A DNA stretch of 10,140 nucleotides from Boseongicola sp. SB0675_bin_26 (GCA_009843725.1 VYCX01000094.1:1-10140); one strand, 5' to 3'. Counted from the stretch's first letter, positions 1 to 7,184 are shown. Notes: generated by a model from the letters alone, not told the origin. A program made the numbers and translations.

Positions 1-699
1 GAGCGAGACCTGCATGATCGCCTGGTTGAAGATCACCAGGCCGGTCACGCGCACATCAATGCCGGGGAACCGCGCGCGAACCCGTTCGGCGAGCCCATAG
101 GAGAATTCGGCTACCAGGGCGCCCTCGCGCATCTTGTCCCCGCCCGGCAGCGCCACGGTGACGTTGACGCCGCTGACCCCGCCGTCGCGCGCGATCAGGC
201 GCCCCGCCAGGAGCGGTTCCGCCAGCGCGGTCGCACGAACTCGGGCCCGCTCCGCGGCATCGCCCAAGGCGCTCCCGTCCACGAGGTCGCGAACAACGAT
301 GTCGTCCTCGTCAGCCATGCTGTGCTGGAAGTTGGTCAGCGAGTCGACACGGGCGGCAAACGGAATCTGCCACGCTCCGTCAGTGAGCCAAAGGGCGGCT
401 TCAAGCGCGCGGGCGGAGGTGGCGTTGCCGTCCTCGGGCGCGACGGCGAAAAAGACGTTGCTGGTCTCGCCATAGGTGTTCTCCATCGCCTCGGCCGCGA
501 CGAGCTGGGGATTGTCCCTGAAGAAGTAGATCCGGTCGTCGGCGGAGAATTCGAGAAATGCCGTGCCGCTCGCCGCGACCGCCGACAGCACGAAGGCGGC
601 GGCGATGATCGTGCGCCGCCGCTCGATGGCCCAGCCGCCAAGCCGCGACTCCAGTCTCCGCACTGCTTGCGCCATCGGCTTTCCGGTCGAGCGACTCAC
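1..699 (-). CDS. MMPL/RND superfamily exporter, N-terminal part (truncated by window edge)
   Basis: This is the first 233 codons of a large membrane protein that continues past position 1. Family members are inner-membrane, proton-driven exporters of the RND/MMPL type, usually with two six-helix halves and two large periplasmic loops. Visible here are a short basic N-terminus, one hydrophobic helix at about residues 30-48, and the start of the first periplasmic domain. That domain carries the FFRDNPQL stretch (59-66), followed by a segment ending in ENTYGETSNVFFAVAP, which is typical of predicted RND exporters. The chosen start is GTG at 699, preceded by AGGGGG at 706-711 with a 6-base spacer. 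An in-frame ATG at 675 is the alternative. The frame is open down to position 1. The substrate cannot be told from this part. No partner gene is recognised upstream. Confidence 0.85.
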   Translation of the reverse strand, partial: MSRSTGKPMAQAVRRLESRLGGWAIERRRTIIAAAFVLSAVAASGTAFLEFSADDRIYFFRDNPQLVAAEAMENTYGETSNVFFAVAPEDGNATSARALEAALWLTDGAWQIPFAARVDSLTNFQHSMADEDDIVVRDLVDGSALGDAAERARVRATALAEPLLAGRLIARDGGVSGVNVTVALPGGDKMREGALVAEFSYGLAERVRARFPGIDVRVTGLVIFNQAIMQVSL

Positions 700-933
700 G
701 CCCGACCCCCTGACCCGGCCATGACGGCTTCAGCCGTCGCGCGGCACGCAGTTCGCGAACGGGCCCAGACGTCGTCCCGCCGGGCAGTTCGACCGGCGCA
801 ATGTCCCGCATGCCGTGGAAGCCCCTTCCCGTTGGCCCTCCTCGTGGACGAAGAGCGTGACGGACGCGTGGACGATACGTCCTCCAGCGCCAACGAGGCC
901 GCAAGCGGTCCTTCCTTCCGCCGTGTTCTCCTT

Positions 934-1149
934 TCAAGCTGGGCGCGCCCCGACCAATGCACGAGACAGGGTGACGCTCCTCGAGACGCCGGGGTGGCAC
1001 ACGGTGCCATGCATCCCACACAGGACCAGCGCGCAGAAGAGAATCCAGGTGATGGGGCAGTTCCGCGTGCCCAATCTTGCGAGCTGCTTTGCGGGCGCCA
1101 TGAGCAACGAGTTGAATGCCGCCAGATTCCGGAACAGCTCAACGCACAT
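934..1149 (-). CDS. Small hypothetical membrane peptide (71 aa), possibly a remnant
   Basis: This 71-residue open frame begins MCVELFRNLAAF and has one hydrophobic stretch, about residues 32-46 (CPITWILFCALVLCG), with several cysteines nearby. Roughly four fifths of its codons end in G or C, which fits a genuine coding past in this genome. Its ATG overlaps the TGA of the preceding minus-strand frame (1139-1264) in ATGTGCGTTGA, an arrangement that would permit translational coupling. I do not recognise a family and see no convincing ribosome binding site of its own. It may be a real small gene, or a fragment in the decayed stretch upstream of the exporter. Confidence 0.3.
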   Translation of the reverse strand: MCVELFRNLAAFNSLLMAPAKQLARLGTRNCPITWILFCALVLCGMHGTVCHPGVSRSVTLSRALVGARPA

Positions 1150-1264
1150 TGGCCAAGGCAGCGTGCCGCCCGGTGCACCGCCGGGGGTCTACGAGAATGT
1201 TGGCTGCGATGGCGACATTCTCCTCGAAATCGTCGTTCACGGCCAGCGGCATCGACCGTGTCAT
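1139..1264 (-). CDS. Short hypothetical ORF (41 aa), possibly the 3' end of a decayed gene
   Basis: From ATG at 1264 this frame encodes MTRSMPLAVNDDFEENVAI and ends at 1139, overlapping the start of the next small frame. The same frame stays open much further upstream (to about 1648), but only the last ~60 codons have convincing composition and GC-rich third positions. It may therefore be the tail of a longer degraded gene. The family is not recognised. Treat it as a coding-like remnant unless homologues are found. Confidence 0.2.
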   Translation of the reverse strand: MTRSMPLAVNDDFEENVAIAANILVDPRRCTGRHAALANVR

Positions 1265-1762
1265 GATCGTCACCCGCGGGGCGGAAGCGGCGAAGTGGCG
1301 AACATCGTTCCAAATGACGTTTCTCTCGCTTGTGCGGCAACATTCAGAACTCCACGAATGAAAGTCAGCTGAGGCAGAAATCTCCTGTCCGCCATCTGTA
1401 CCCTTCTGTACACATCTACACATCCGGGCGGGCTTTCGGAACACTGCGATGCGGAATTCTGCCCGCCGCGGACCGGCTTCATGGCGGTTGGCCCGCAGGA
1501 CATCAGGTTCGCACCCGACATTCTCAAGCGTCTGCGGCTTTCCGATCAGCTGACCCAACCACGGCGGCGCCAGACAGGCATGCTCGGTGACGACCCCGTC
1601 CGCGCCACGCAGGAGGCAATCTCCATCCTGCTGCCACCGCGCGACCAATCATTGCCAATCCGACAAGTTGCGCGTTCATGTGCTCAGCGGGCAAAGTGCG
1701 GATCAAGAGGTTCTGCACCCTGAAACGGGACAAGGATCCGCTTAAGGACGTGCCAAAGTGCC

Positions 1763-1791
1763 TTGCGTCAGACTGCCTTATCAAGTATCCG
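1763..1791 (+). promoter_or_regulatory. Possible sigma70-type promoter for the tRNA-Ser gene
   Basis: TTGCGT at 1763-1768 and TATCCG at 1786-1791 are separated by 17 bases. The second box ends 16 bases before the mature tRNA start at 1808, so transcription would begin a few bases before the tRNA. The -35 match is fair and the -10 match is weak, so this is placed mainly by its position. Confidence 0.3.
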
Positions 1792-1807
1792 GCCCTCCCA
1801 GCCCTGC

Positions 1808-1897
1808 GGAGAGGTGCCGGAGCGGTCGAACGGGGCGGTCTCGAAAACCGTTGTGGGTGCAAGCCCACCCAGGGTTCGAATCCCTGTCTCTCCGCCA
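1808..1897 (+). tRNA. tRNA-Ser (anticodon CGA)
   Basis: This is a 90-base class II tRNA that includes the encoded CCA. The acceptor strands GGAGAGG (1808-1814) and TCTCTCC (1887-1893) pair over seven positions, with one G-U at the inner end, followed by discriminator G and CCA. The anticodon stem GCGGT/ACCGT encloses the loop CTCGAAA, giving anticodon CGA, which reads UCG serine codons. The long variable arm (GTGGGTGCAAGCCCAC) and the T-arm GGGTTCGAATCCC are both present. The 3' end is the crossover target of an integrated element: its last 14 bases plus three following bases recur 2.8 kb downstream. Confidence 0.95.
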
Positions 1898-1900
1898 CTT
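1884..1900 (+). repeat. Putative att site in the tRNA-Ser 3' end (int-proximal copy)
   Basis: CTGTCTCTCCGCCACTT covers the last 14 bases of the tRNA and three bases beyond. An exact copy lies in the same orientation at 4669-4685. Tyrosine-recombinase elements commonly use tRNA 3' ends as attachment sites and leave such direct repeats at both ends. The integrase remnant lies immediately downstream of this copy, as expected. Confidence 0.8.
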
Positions 1901-2058
1901 TGGGCTCTGGGCGACGCACCCCAATACTCTGACAATAGGGAATTTTCGGCGTTTTCGCACTCACTGCGGCTCTTCGTCCGCTTGATCTGCTGCGCATTTT
2001 GCTACGCAATTTGCTGCACAAACGCGGGAATTCTCTTGCCCTGAGCATCGCAAGATGA

Positions 2059-2542
2059 GGCCGTCTCTACCATCTCCGCCGCCGCGTCCCGCGCCAATAT
2101 CGCGGCGTTGACCCACGTGAGTTGGTCTGGATCAGCCTGCATATCGGCTTGGGGACGGTCGCCCGCAGCAGGGCGGACCGCGCGTGCAGCCAGATGAGCG
2201 AAGCCTGGCAGGCGCGGCTGGCCGGGGACGGCGATAATGCCGCGGCACGCCACGAGGCAACACGCGACCTGGCCCCGGGCGTGGGGGCTATCGGTATCTG
2301 GGTTCCGGCGCTGTCGCAAAGTTGCCGGCAGCGGCCGTTATTGGATGTGTCGAGGCCATCCCAATCCCCGCGAACCAACCTGACCCGGCTGAAGCCGCCG
2401 TCCTTTTTCGCACCGCTCCCGCGCCGCGCTTCACGGTCACCAAGGCGCTGGAGCTCCTTTGGACGCCGGCCAAGGAGAAGACGCTGGGCAAGAGCGAAGA
2501 CCCGCTCCGTGCTGAGACGCACCGCGCAGGAAAGCGGCAAAG
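2059..2542 (+). pseudogene. Tyrosine-recombinase (phage-type) integrase, N-terminal fragment with frameshifts
   Basis: Three plus-strand frames together read as one protein resembling the N-terminal half of Rhodobacteraceae-type tyrosine integrases. Frame 1 (from 2059) gives LYHLRRRVPRQY, then LVWISLHIGLGTVARSRAD, then SEAWQARLAGDGDN. At about 2280 the reading shifts to frame 3: RGGYRYLGSG, then QPDPAEAAVLFRTAPAP, then RFTVTKALELLW and EKTLGKSEDPLR. A short third segment, APRRKAAK (2519-2542, frame 2), may continue it. An ATG at 2054 in another frame followed by a TGA at 2056 suggests the start is also broken. The catalytic domain with its Arg/His/Tyr residues is not found in the window. The parent enzyme would have integrated the islet at tRNA-Ser. 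The family call comes from remembered motif patterns, not a search. Confidence 0.75.
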
Positions 2543-3297
2543 ATGTTGTTCCTTGAACTGCTCTTGGCGTGGATATCCCGCGCCTTTTCGTTCGGATCGG
2601 GACGATTTCTCAATTAGCCCATCGAGGTGGCGGCAGTCCTGCGCAACCTGCCGTTTCTGTGGAACAACGTCCGTTACGCGGCAATTGCCCGGATTTGCGG
2701 GTCAATGGCGTCCGCCGGCCCTGCCCGCCAATGGTCAGAATTGACAGTATTTCAGGCAATTGCATGGCTTCTGCAAAGGAGCGCAGACAAGAGAGATGGA
2801 GGCTTTGCCGTTCGGTCGTCTGGTACCAATCTGGGCGGTTCGACGCCCTGAATTCGCTGCGGAATCCAGTCATGCTGGCCAGGTGCGCGAGCAGGTCGGC
2901 TAGCAGCGCTTCCGATTCTTGACTTCGAGGGTCTCATCGAGCTGAACTGGCTAGCGAAAGACCTGACTGGTCGCTGGGGGCACTTCGTCCCAAGTCTCGA
3001 CTCTTTAAACCGAACGCAGCGAATGGACGAATTGGATTCGGCTGGTTCTGACACCATCGAATGGCTGGTCCGCGGAAGACCGCTGCGCCGCCTAAATCTC
3101 GTTGCCGCAAGCTCGAGCAATCCTTATAGGCACTCTGCACCTGCATCCGCTACGCACGCAAAATTCGGCAGAGTCCTGCGTTGCGGTCATCCCCACACCC
3201 AAGCTGCTGCGTCATTGATCAAGGTCTGCTTTGACGGGCTGCACCGCAACATTCTGATGGCCCGCACAGCGGCAGATCTTGGCCGTTCGCAGCATCC
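2543..3297. other. Unassigned part of the islet
   Basis: No gene is recognised here. A plus-strand frame around 2925-3120 reads plausibly, with GLIELNWLAKDLTGRWGHF followed by SLDSLNRTQRMDEL. It has no obvious start and resembles no family I can name. Integrase catalytic motifs, which would be expected here if the integrase were only frameshifted, were looked for and not seen, so the C-terminal half is probably deleted. Confidence 0.4.
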
Positions 3298-4245
3298 TTA
3301 AGGTGCGGTGATTGGCGGAGGCTTGCGTCGCTTGCCTGATACTGCATTGCCCGCAATCGCCGCAAGCAGCACAGCACCGCCAATCAGCGTATTGAAGCTC
3401 GCTGTTTCGCCAAGGAAGAGCCAGACCCAAAGCGGGCCCAGCAGTACCTCGGCCAGAGACAATAGGGCGAGCTCTGCAGCAGGGAGACTGCGTGACCCCA
3501 GCGTGTAGAGGATCAATCCTGCCCCCACCTGGAAGACCCCCATGCCCATGGATATCGTGCCGTCGTGCAAACTGAGGGCAACGGACAGCCCCGAGAACTG
3601 GCATATTCCGAATGTGACGACGACGGCGAACAGACCGGACAGAAATACCGATGGGAGCATTTCGACCGTCCGTCCCCATCGTAAGGCAACGGTGAAGACG
3701 GCGAAGCCTAGTGCCGACCCAAGTGCGGCAAGACTGCCTTTCAGGAGGACGCTGCCGGACTTGTCGGCAACCATGATCGCGATCCCGCCCATGGCAACGG
3801 CAATCGCAACCCAGGTCGCGAGGCGCACGCGTTCGCGCAGAATGATCCAACCAAGGACCGCAGCCATAAAAGGTGCTGTTGCAAAGAGCAGCATTGCATT
3901 CGCGATCGAGGTATTCTGCATTGAGTAGATCCCGCCGGAGTAGGCTGCGACCAGCGAAAGCCCGGCGATAACCGAAGGAAATCCGGCGCGGCGGATCAGG
4001 ACAAAGGGGCTTTCTCCCGACCGCACGCGAATGACCACGTAAAGAAACAGCGACATGCTGATTGATCGATAGAGCAAGATTTGCCAGACGACAGCGTCTT
4101 CGATCATGCGAACTCCAAGACCAACCGTTGACCACAGGACCCCGGCGGCAAACACCAAAAGCACACCGAACCTGCGGGCATCCGCTTTGGAAGTGGGAGG
4201 GGCCAATGATGTCATGCCGTGCGATTCAATGAAGCTCGCTTGCAC
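3298..4245 (-). CDS. EamA/DMT-family permease
   Basis: This is an inner-membrane transporter of the drug/metabolite (EamA) superfamily, about 315 residues and of normal family length. It has ten hydrophobic helices arranged as two EamA repeats, at about residues 25-150 and 160-293. The first repeat includes NTSIANAMLLFATAPFMAAV and the ILRER end of helix 4. The second includes QVGAGLILYTLGSR and the WLFLGE motif, followed by a basic C-terminus. Members export amino acids, nucleosides or other metabolites, but substrate cannot be read from sequence. The chosen start is GTG at 4245, with GAGAGG five bases upstream. ATG at 4287 or 4215 are alternatives without good ribosome binding sites. It is the only intact gene inside the tRNA-Ser islet, transcribed toward the integrase remnant, and is probably retained cargo. 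Confidence 0.88.
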   Translation of the reverse strand: MQASFIESHGMTSLAPPTSKADARRFGVLLVFAAGVLWSTVGLGVRMIEDAVVWQILLYRSISMSLFLYVVIRVRSGESPFVLIRRAGFPSVIAGLSLVAAYSGGIYSMQNTSIANAMLLFATAPFMAAVLGWIILRERVRLATWVAIAVAMGGIAIMVADKSGSVLLKGSLAALGSALGFAVFTVALRWGRTVEMLPSVFLSGLFAVVVTFGICQFSGLSVALSLHDGTISMGMGVFQVGAGLILYTLGSRSLPAAELALLSLAEVLLGPLWVWLFLGETASFNTLIGGAVLLAAIAGNAVSGKRRKPPPITAP

Positions 4246-4668
4246 GATAGCCTCTCGGAGCGGTCTCGTATCCCTCATATGCGACATTCACGCAATTCGT
4301 CAGAGAGCCTGACTGCAGAATTCCCATGCGATCAGAGCCTCCGCAACTGACCGATGGCCAATGACCGGTTTCGGGGACCTGCGCTGCAACGACATCGGCT
4401 TGGACCGTCGGCAGCCAAGAACTGGAGCGCGTTGCTGCGGTTTCGCGACCTGGAGCACAACGGCTCGGCTGTCCGCATGCCGTGGCGCAGGGGGGTGTCG
4501 CTGGCGGCATTGATCAGCGCATAGTGGCAGTTGCCCAGAGAGTAGGGCGTCAGGTAACGAAAGTGGCCCAAATCTGTTGCACGTTTTGCTGCAAGACCTG
4601 CAGCGCGTCAGAGCGACAAGTCCATTTGCATCAACACCTTAACACATTGATAAATATTAACTTTCGGA
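4246..4668. other. Right part of the islet without a recognised gene
   Basis: No known family is seen. A minus-strand frame (about 4571 down to 4332) starts MGHFRYLTPYSLGNCHY with GC-rich third positions for about 30 codons and then degrades into shadow-like composition. It may be a gene fragment. The last 50 bases (about 4619-4668) are clearly AT-richer than the surroundings, as is common next to att sites. Confidence 0.35.
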
Positions 4669-4685
4669 CTGTCTCTCCGCCACTT
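4669..4685 (+). repeat. Putative distal att site (copy of tRNA-Ser 3' end)
   Basis: CTGTCTCTCCGCCACTT is identical over 17 bases to 1884-1900 and in the same orientation. No tRNA body precedes it: the upstream sequence is AT-rich and cannot form the remaining arms. It is therefore a duplicated tRNA end, not a second gene. Confidence 0.8.
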
Positions 4686-4774
4686 GAATCTCTAACAAGG
4701 CGCCGCCGATGCACCAGCTGGCGCCAGGCCAACATTCAGTGCCTGGAAACACCCCAAACATGAAATGGCGCAGG

Positions 4775-4806
4775 GGATTCGGCTAAGGAATTTCGTCGCC
4801 GATTCC
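4775..4806 (-). terminator. Weak hairpin downstream of kamA
   Basis: GGATTCGGC (4775-4783) and GCCGATTCC (4798-4806) can form an eight-of-nine base-pair stem around a 14-base loop, about 45 bases beyond the kamA stop. There is no T-run after it on the minus strand, so it is at best a candidate for transcription termination or 3'-end stability. Confidence 0.25.
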
Positions 4807-4850
4807 TGATGCCTGCACGGAGATCCGCACTTCTCCTGTCTTTCGGTCTC

Positions 4851-6194
4851 TCACACTGCCTGCAAGACTGGAGCAGTCCGGTCCTCAAAGAAGAACGCGC
4901 TTTCGCCGAAGGCCGGTTCGAGTTCATCCAGCCAGGTCGCCTGCGCGTCGAATTTGGCAAAGAATGGCCGACCGACCCAGTCGGGGTCGCGACCCTGCAG
5001 GAAGCGCAACATGAAGACCTTCTCGCCGGCGAGTCGCTGAACACCGAGCACCTCGACCTTTCCGGGTGTCGCGCTCATGCTCGGGCCGCGAACCGTACGG
5101 CCAAGACCTGAGACCTGTTGCACTGCTTGCCTGAACACGTCGTGGCAGCGCACCAGCGGCACCTCGAAATAGCACTTTGCCCCCGTGTCCCGCTCTACGA
5201 ACATGTAGTAGGGGACAATGCCGAGGCCGACCTGCGTACTCCACATGCGCGCCCAGACGTTCGGATCGTTGTTGACATGGTTGAGAAGCGGCGCCTGGCT
5301 GCGGATGATCGCGCCGGTGTCGCGGATGCGGCGGATCGCTTCGCGAACGACGTCGGTCCGCATTTCCTGCCAGTGATTGAAGTGCGCCATGATGGCGACA
5401 TGGCGCCCTGCGCGCACAATGTGCTCCAGCAGGCGCAAAAGGTCATCGGCATCCTTGTCATGCACGAAACGGTGCGGCCAGAAGGTAAGCGCCTTGGTGC
5501 CGATCCGGATGTTCCTCACATGATCAAGCTTCGGATTGTCGACGAGGGGCCTCAAGTAGCGTGCCAGCACACGGGTCTTCATGACCATCGGATCGCCGCC
5601 AGTGACCAGCAGGTCGGAGACATGCCTGTGAGAGGCGAGATGCTGATGAAGGCTCCGAGCATCATTTGACGCGATTTTCATCTCCTTGTCGCCAACGAAC
5701 TGAGCCCAGCGGAAACAGAAAGTGCAGTAGGCATGGCAGGTCTGGCCCTTGCTCGGGAAGAACAGGACGGTCTCGCGGTACTTGTGCTGGATTCCCTCCA
5801 ATGCCCCGTCCGCCCCGCCGGGTATGTTCAGTTCACGCTGCGCGGCAGGATGGGGATTGAGGCGGGCACGGATCTTGCCAACTGCGCCGTCGATTTCATG
5901 CGCTGGCGCTTCGCGGGCCAGCAGACCCGCAATACGATGAAAATCCTCGTCGGCAAGCATGCCTTTCTGCGGGAAAACCAGCTGGTAGACCGGATCATCA
6001 GGGATCCTGTCCCAGTCGATCAGCTCTTCGAGAACATACCGGTTGGTGCGGAACGGCAGCACCTTGCTGACGACACGCATCGCGAACAGGTCTTCACCTC
6101 GCACGTTGCCATGTTCGGCAATCCTGTCGAGGTGCCTTGCGGTCAGTGCACGGTACCGGCCGTGCGGCTGATCCTTTCCTGTGTGTTTACTCAT
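4851..6194 (-). CDS. kamA: KamA-family radical SAM aminomutase (lysine 2,3-aminomutase-like)
   Basis: This 447-residue enzyme belongs to the KamA family, which uses a [4Fe-4S] cluster, S-adenosylmethionine and pyridoxal phosphate to move an amino group between carbons 2 and 3 of an amino acid (L-lysine to beta-lysine in the prototype). The radical SAM motif CHAYCTFC gives Cys153, Cys157 and Cys160. Arg162, two residues after the last cysteine, fits the carboxylate-binding Arg134 of clostridial LAM. The SAM-binding GGDP is at 199-202. Lys379 in TPGK is the best candidate for the PLP-binding lysine, which is PGGGGK in LAM. The length suits KamA better than the shorter EF-P modifier EpmB. ATG at 6194 follows GGAAG closely. 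No acetyltransferase partner (ablB) or EF-P gene is nearby, so the role is unknown. Whether lysine is the substrate is uncertain. Confidence 0.85.
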   Translation of the reverse strand: MSKHTGKDQPHGRYRALTARHLDRIAEHGNVRGEDLFAMRVVSKVLPFRTNRYVLEELIDWDRIPDDPVYQLVFPQKGMLADEDFHRIAGLLAREAPAHEIDGAVGKIRARLNPHPAAQRELNIPGGADGALEGIQHKYRETVLFFPSKGQTCHAYCTFCFRWAQFVGDKEMKIASNDARSLHQHLASHRHVSDLLVTGGDPMVMKTRVLARYLRPLVDNPKLDHVRNIRIGTKALTFWPHRFVHDKDADDLLRLLEHIVRAGRHVAIMAHFNHWQEMRTDVVREAIRRIRDTGAIIRSQAPLLNHVNNDPNVWARMWSTQVGLGIVPYYMFVERDTGAKCYFEVPLVRCHDVFRQAVQQVSGLGRTVRGPSMSATPGKVEVLGVQRLAGEKVFMLRFLQGRDPDWVGRPFFAKFDAQATWLDELEPAFGESAFFFEDRTAPVLQAV

Positions 6195-7184
6195 ACTTCC
6201 AATACCCCCGTCTCTGGGTTCCCAACGGCAATCCGGTGGCTGCTTCCTGACTTCATCGGAACCGACCGACCGACATGTCGGCGGCCACGCTCATTTGGTG
6301 GCGCAAGGCGCATGCATGCGTCGGCGAGCCGAATCCGGGCAGCATGTTCCAAACCACAGGGATTCATGCCGTCGACTGAAGCGCAATGCGTTCCAGCCCT
6401 GACGACTGAATTCACGGCTCGTCGGGGTGGCCAACGCCCCACGCGGTGCAAATGCGACGCACCCGGACGTTTAGTGTCGTTTCCCGCATTGCCTGAGGTT
6501 CCGGCACGGCATGGGCTGCGCAATGCCGTCTCGAAGTTCGGCGGGTGTCCCGCCCTTCCAGCTTGGATAAACGCTTCCGGCCCGGGCAATCGCTGGCGGA
6601 TGAAATCGCTTCAGTCAAACTCATGACCCCCTGATCATACGCCATCAGGCCCGAATTTGCGAGCAAAAAGCTGCCGAGGGCCAGTTTGTCGCACTTGGCG
6701 CGGAAAGGCGCAGCGAAAAGACGGGTCAGGTGACAATGGCTCCGCGCCTCGTCCAGAGCCGCCAGACAGGCACGGTCCCGGCCAAAAAATGCAGACCCTT
6801 GCCGCGCTCGGAGTGTCGGACCCGTTGGGCCTTCTGGCACCCTGTGCCTGAAGCCTGCGATCACGCATCCGGCGTAGCGCGCGAATTCACGCGCCCGCCG
6901 CCCCGTGCCGAAACGGGATTCACGGTCGCGATCGATTGGCGGCCGGCCTTGTCCTGAAGTGCCAAGGGCAACGGTGCCGCACACGTCTTGCGATTGTCGT
7001 CGCAAGCCCGTCAACTTGATTGCGTGCTCTCCCCTTCCTTCGCACGCTTTGGCGACGGCAGCCGCACGGACCGAACTGATCTCCGGACACTGAATTGCGG
7101 TTCGTTCGCGGCGGACCTTGGAGCTGCCGTGACGTCACGAGTTCGGGCAGGACACAATCACGTGCAGACACGCGCCATGACGGT
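6195..7184. other. Gene-poor stretch of about 1 kb between the DUF3179 gene and kamA
   Basis: No recognised gene lies on either strand. Open frames crossing it are mostly Arg/Pro/Ser-rich shadows. One minus-strand patch, about 6780-6540, has more protein-like composition (CDKLALGSFLLANSG, then LMAYDQGVMSLTEAI), but no family is recognised and its upstream part looks non-coding. The kamA-proximal end carries a 12-bp palindrome. No RNA gene was recognised. Confidence 0.4.
6261..6281. promoter_or_regulatory. Palindrome CCGACATGTCGG upstream of kamA (candidate operator)
   Basis: A perfect 12-bp palindrome at 6270-6281 is preceded by three tandem ACCG units (6261-6272). It lies about 75 bases upstream of the kamA start codon, where a repressor or activator site would be expected. 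No transcription factor is known for it from this sequence alone. Confidence 0.3.

Larger units (their letters stand above)
700..1807. other. Gene-poor 1.1-kb stretch with coding-like remnants
   Basis: No complete gene of a recognised family is visible on either strand between the exporter and the tRNA. Several minus-strand patches have GC-rich third positions and reasonable amino-acid composition, but they change frame. Examples are about 1139-1330, 934-1149, and about 750-900, where one frame gives RIVHASVTLFVHEEG and another gives FHGMRDIAPVELPGG. This pattern suggests decayed genes rather than designed intergenic DNA, but I cannot name the parents. Long open frames on the plus strand here are Arg/Pro/Ala-rich and look like antisense shadows. 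Confidence 0.45.
1884..4685 (+). mobile_element. Remnant of a tRNA-Ser-integrated genomic islet (about 2.8 kb)
   Basis: The region is bounded by the 17-bp exact direct repeats at 1884-1900 (inside tRNA-Ser) and 4669-4685. It contains, in order, a frameshifted integrase fragment pointing away from the tRNA, about 0.75 kb without an identifiable gene, one intact EamA-family permease on the opposite strand, and an AT-rich right end. The order of tRNA, integrase and cargo matches a classical integrative element. The integrase is truncated and frameshifted, so the islet should be immobile on its own. Boundaries assume that the two repeats are attL and attR. Confidence 0.75.

Noticed and set aside
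322..1266. A 314-codon open frame on the plus strand over the exporter 5' end and the spacer
   Set aside because: It overlaps the convincing minus-strand exporter and is Arg/Pro/Ala-rich with no recognisable domain.
2740..3297. A search for the integrase catalytic domain or a transposase in the islet interior
   Set aside because: No HxLR-type box, catalytic tyrosine context or DDE-type motif could be read in any frame.
3212..4135. A 307-codon minus-strand frame overlapping the EamA permease
   Set aside because: It is an out-of-frame shadow of the permease: Arg- and Cys-rich, with no membrane helices.
4669..4685. A possible second tRNA-Ser gene
   Set aside because: Only the 3' acceptor half is present. 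Upstream sequence is AT-rich and lacks the 5' acceptor, D, anticodon and T arms.
5733..6626. A 297-codon plus-strand frame antisense to kamA
   Set aside because: The opposite strand carries a complete KamA with all key motifs, and this frame shows none.
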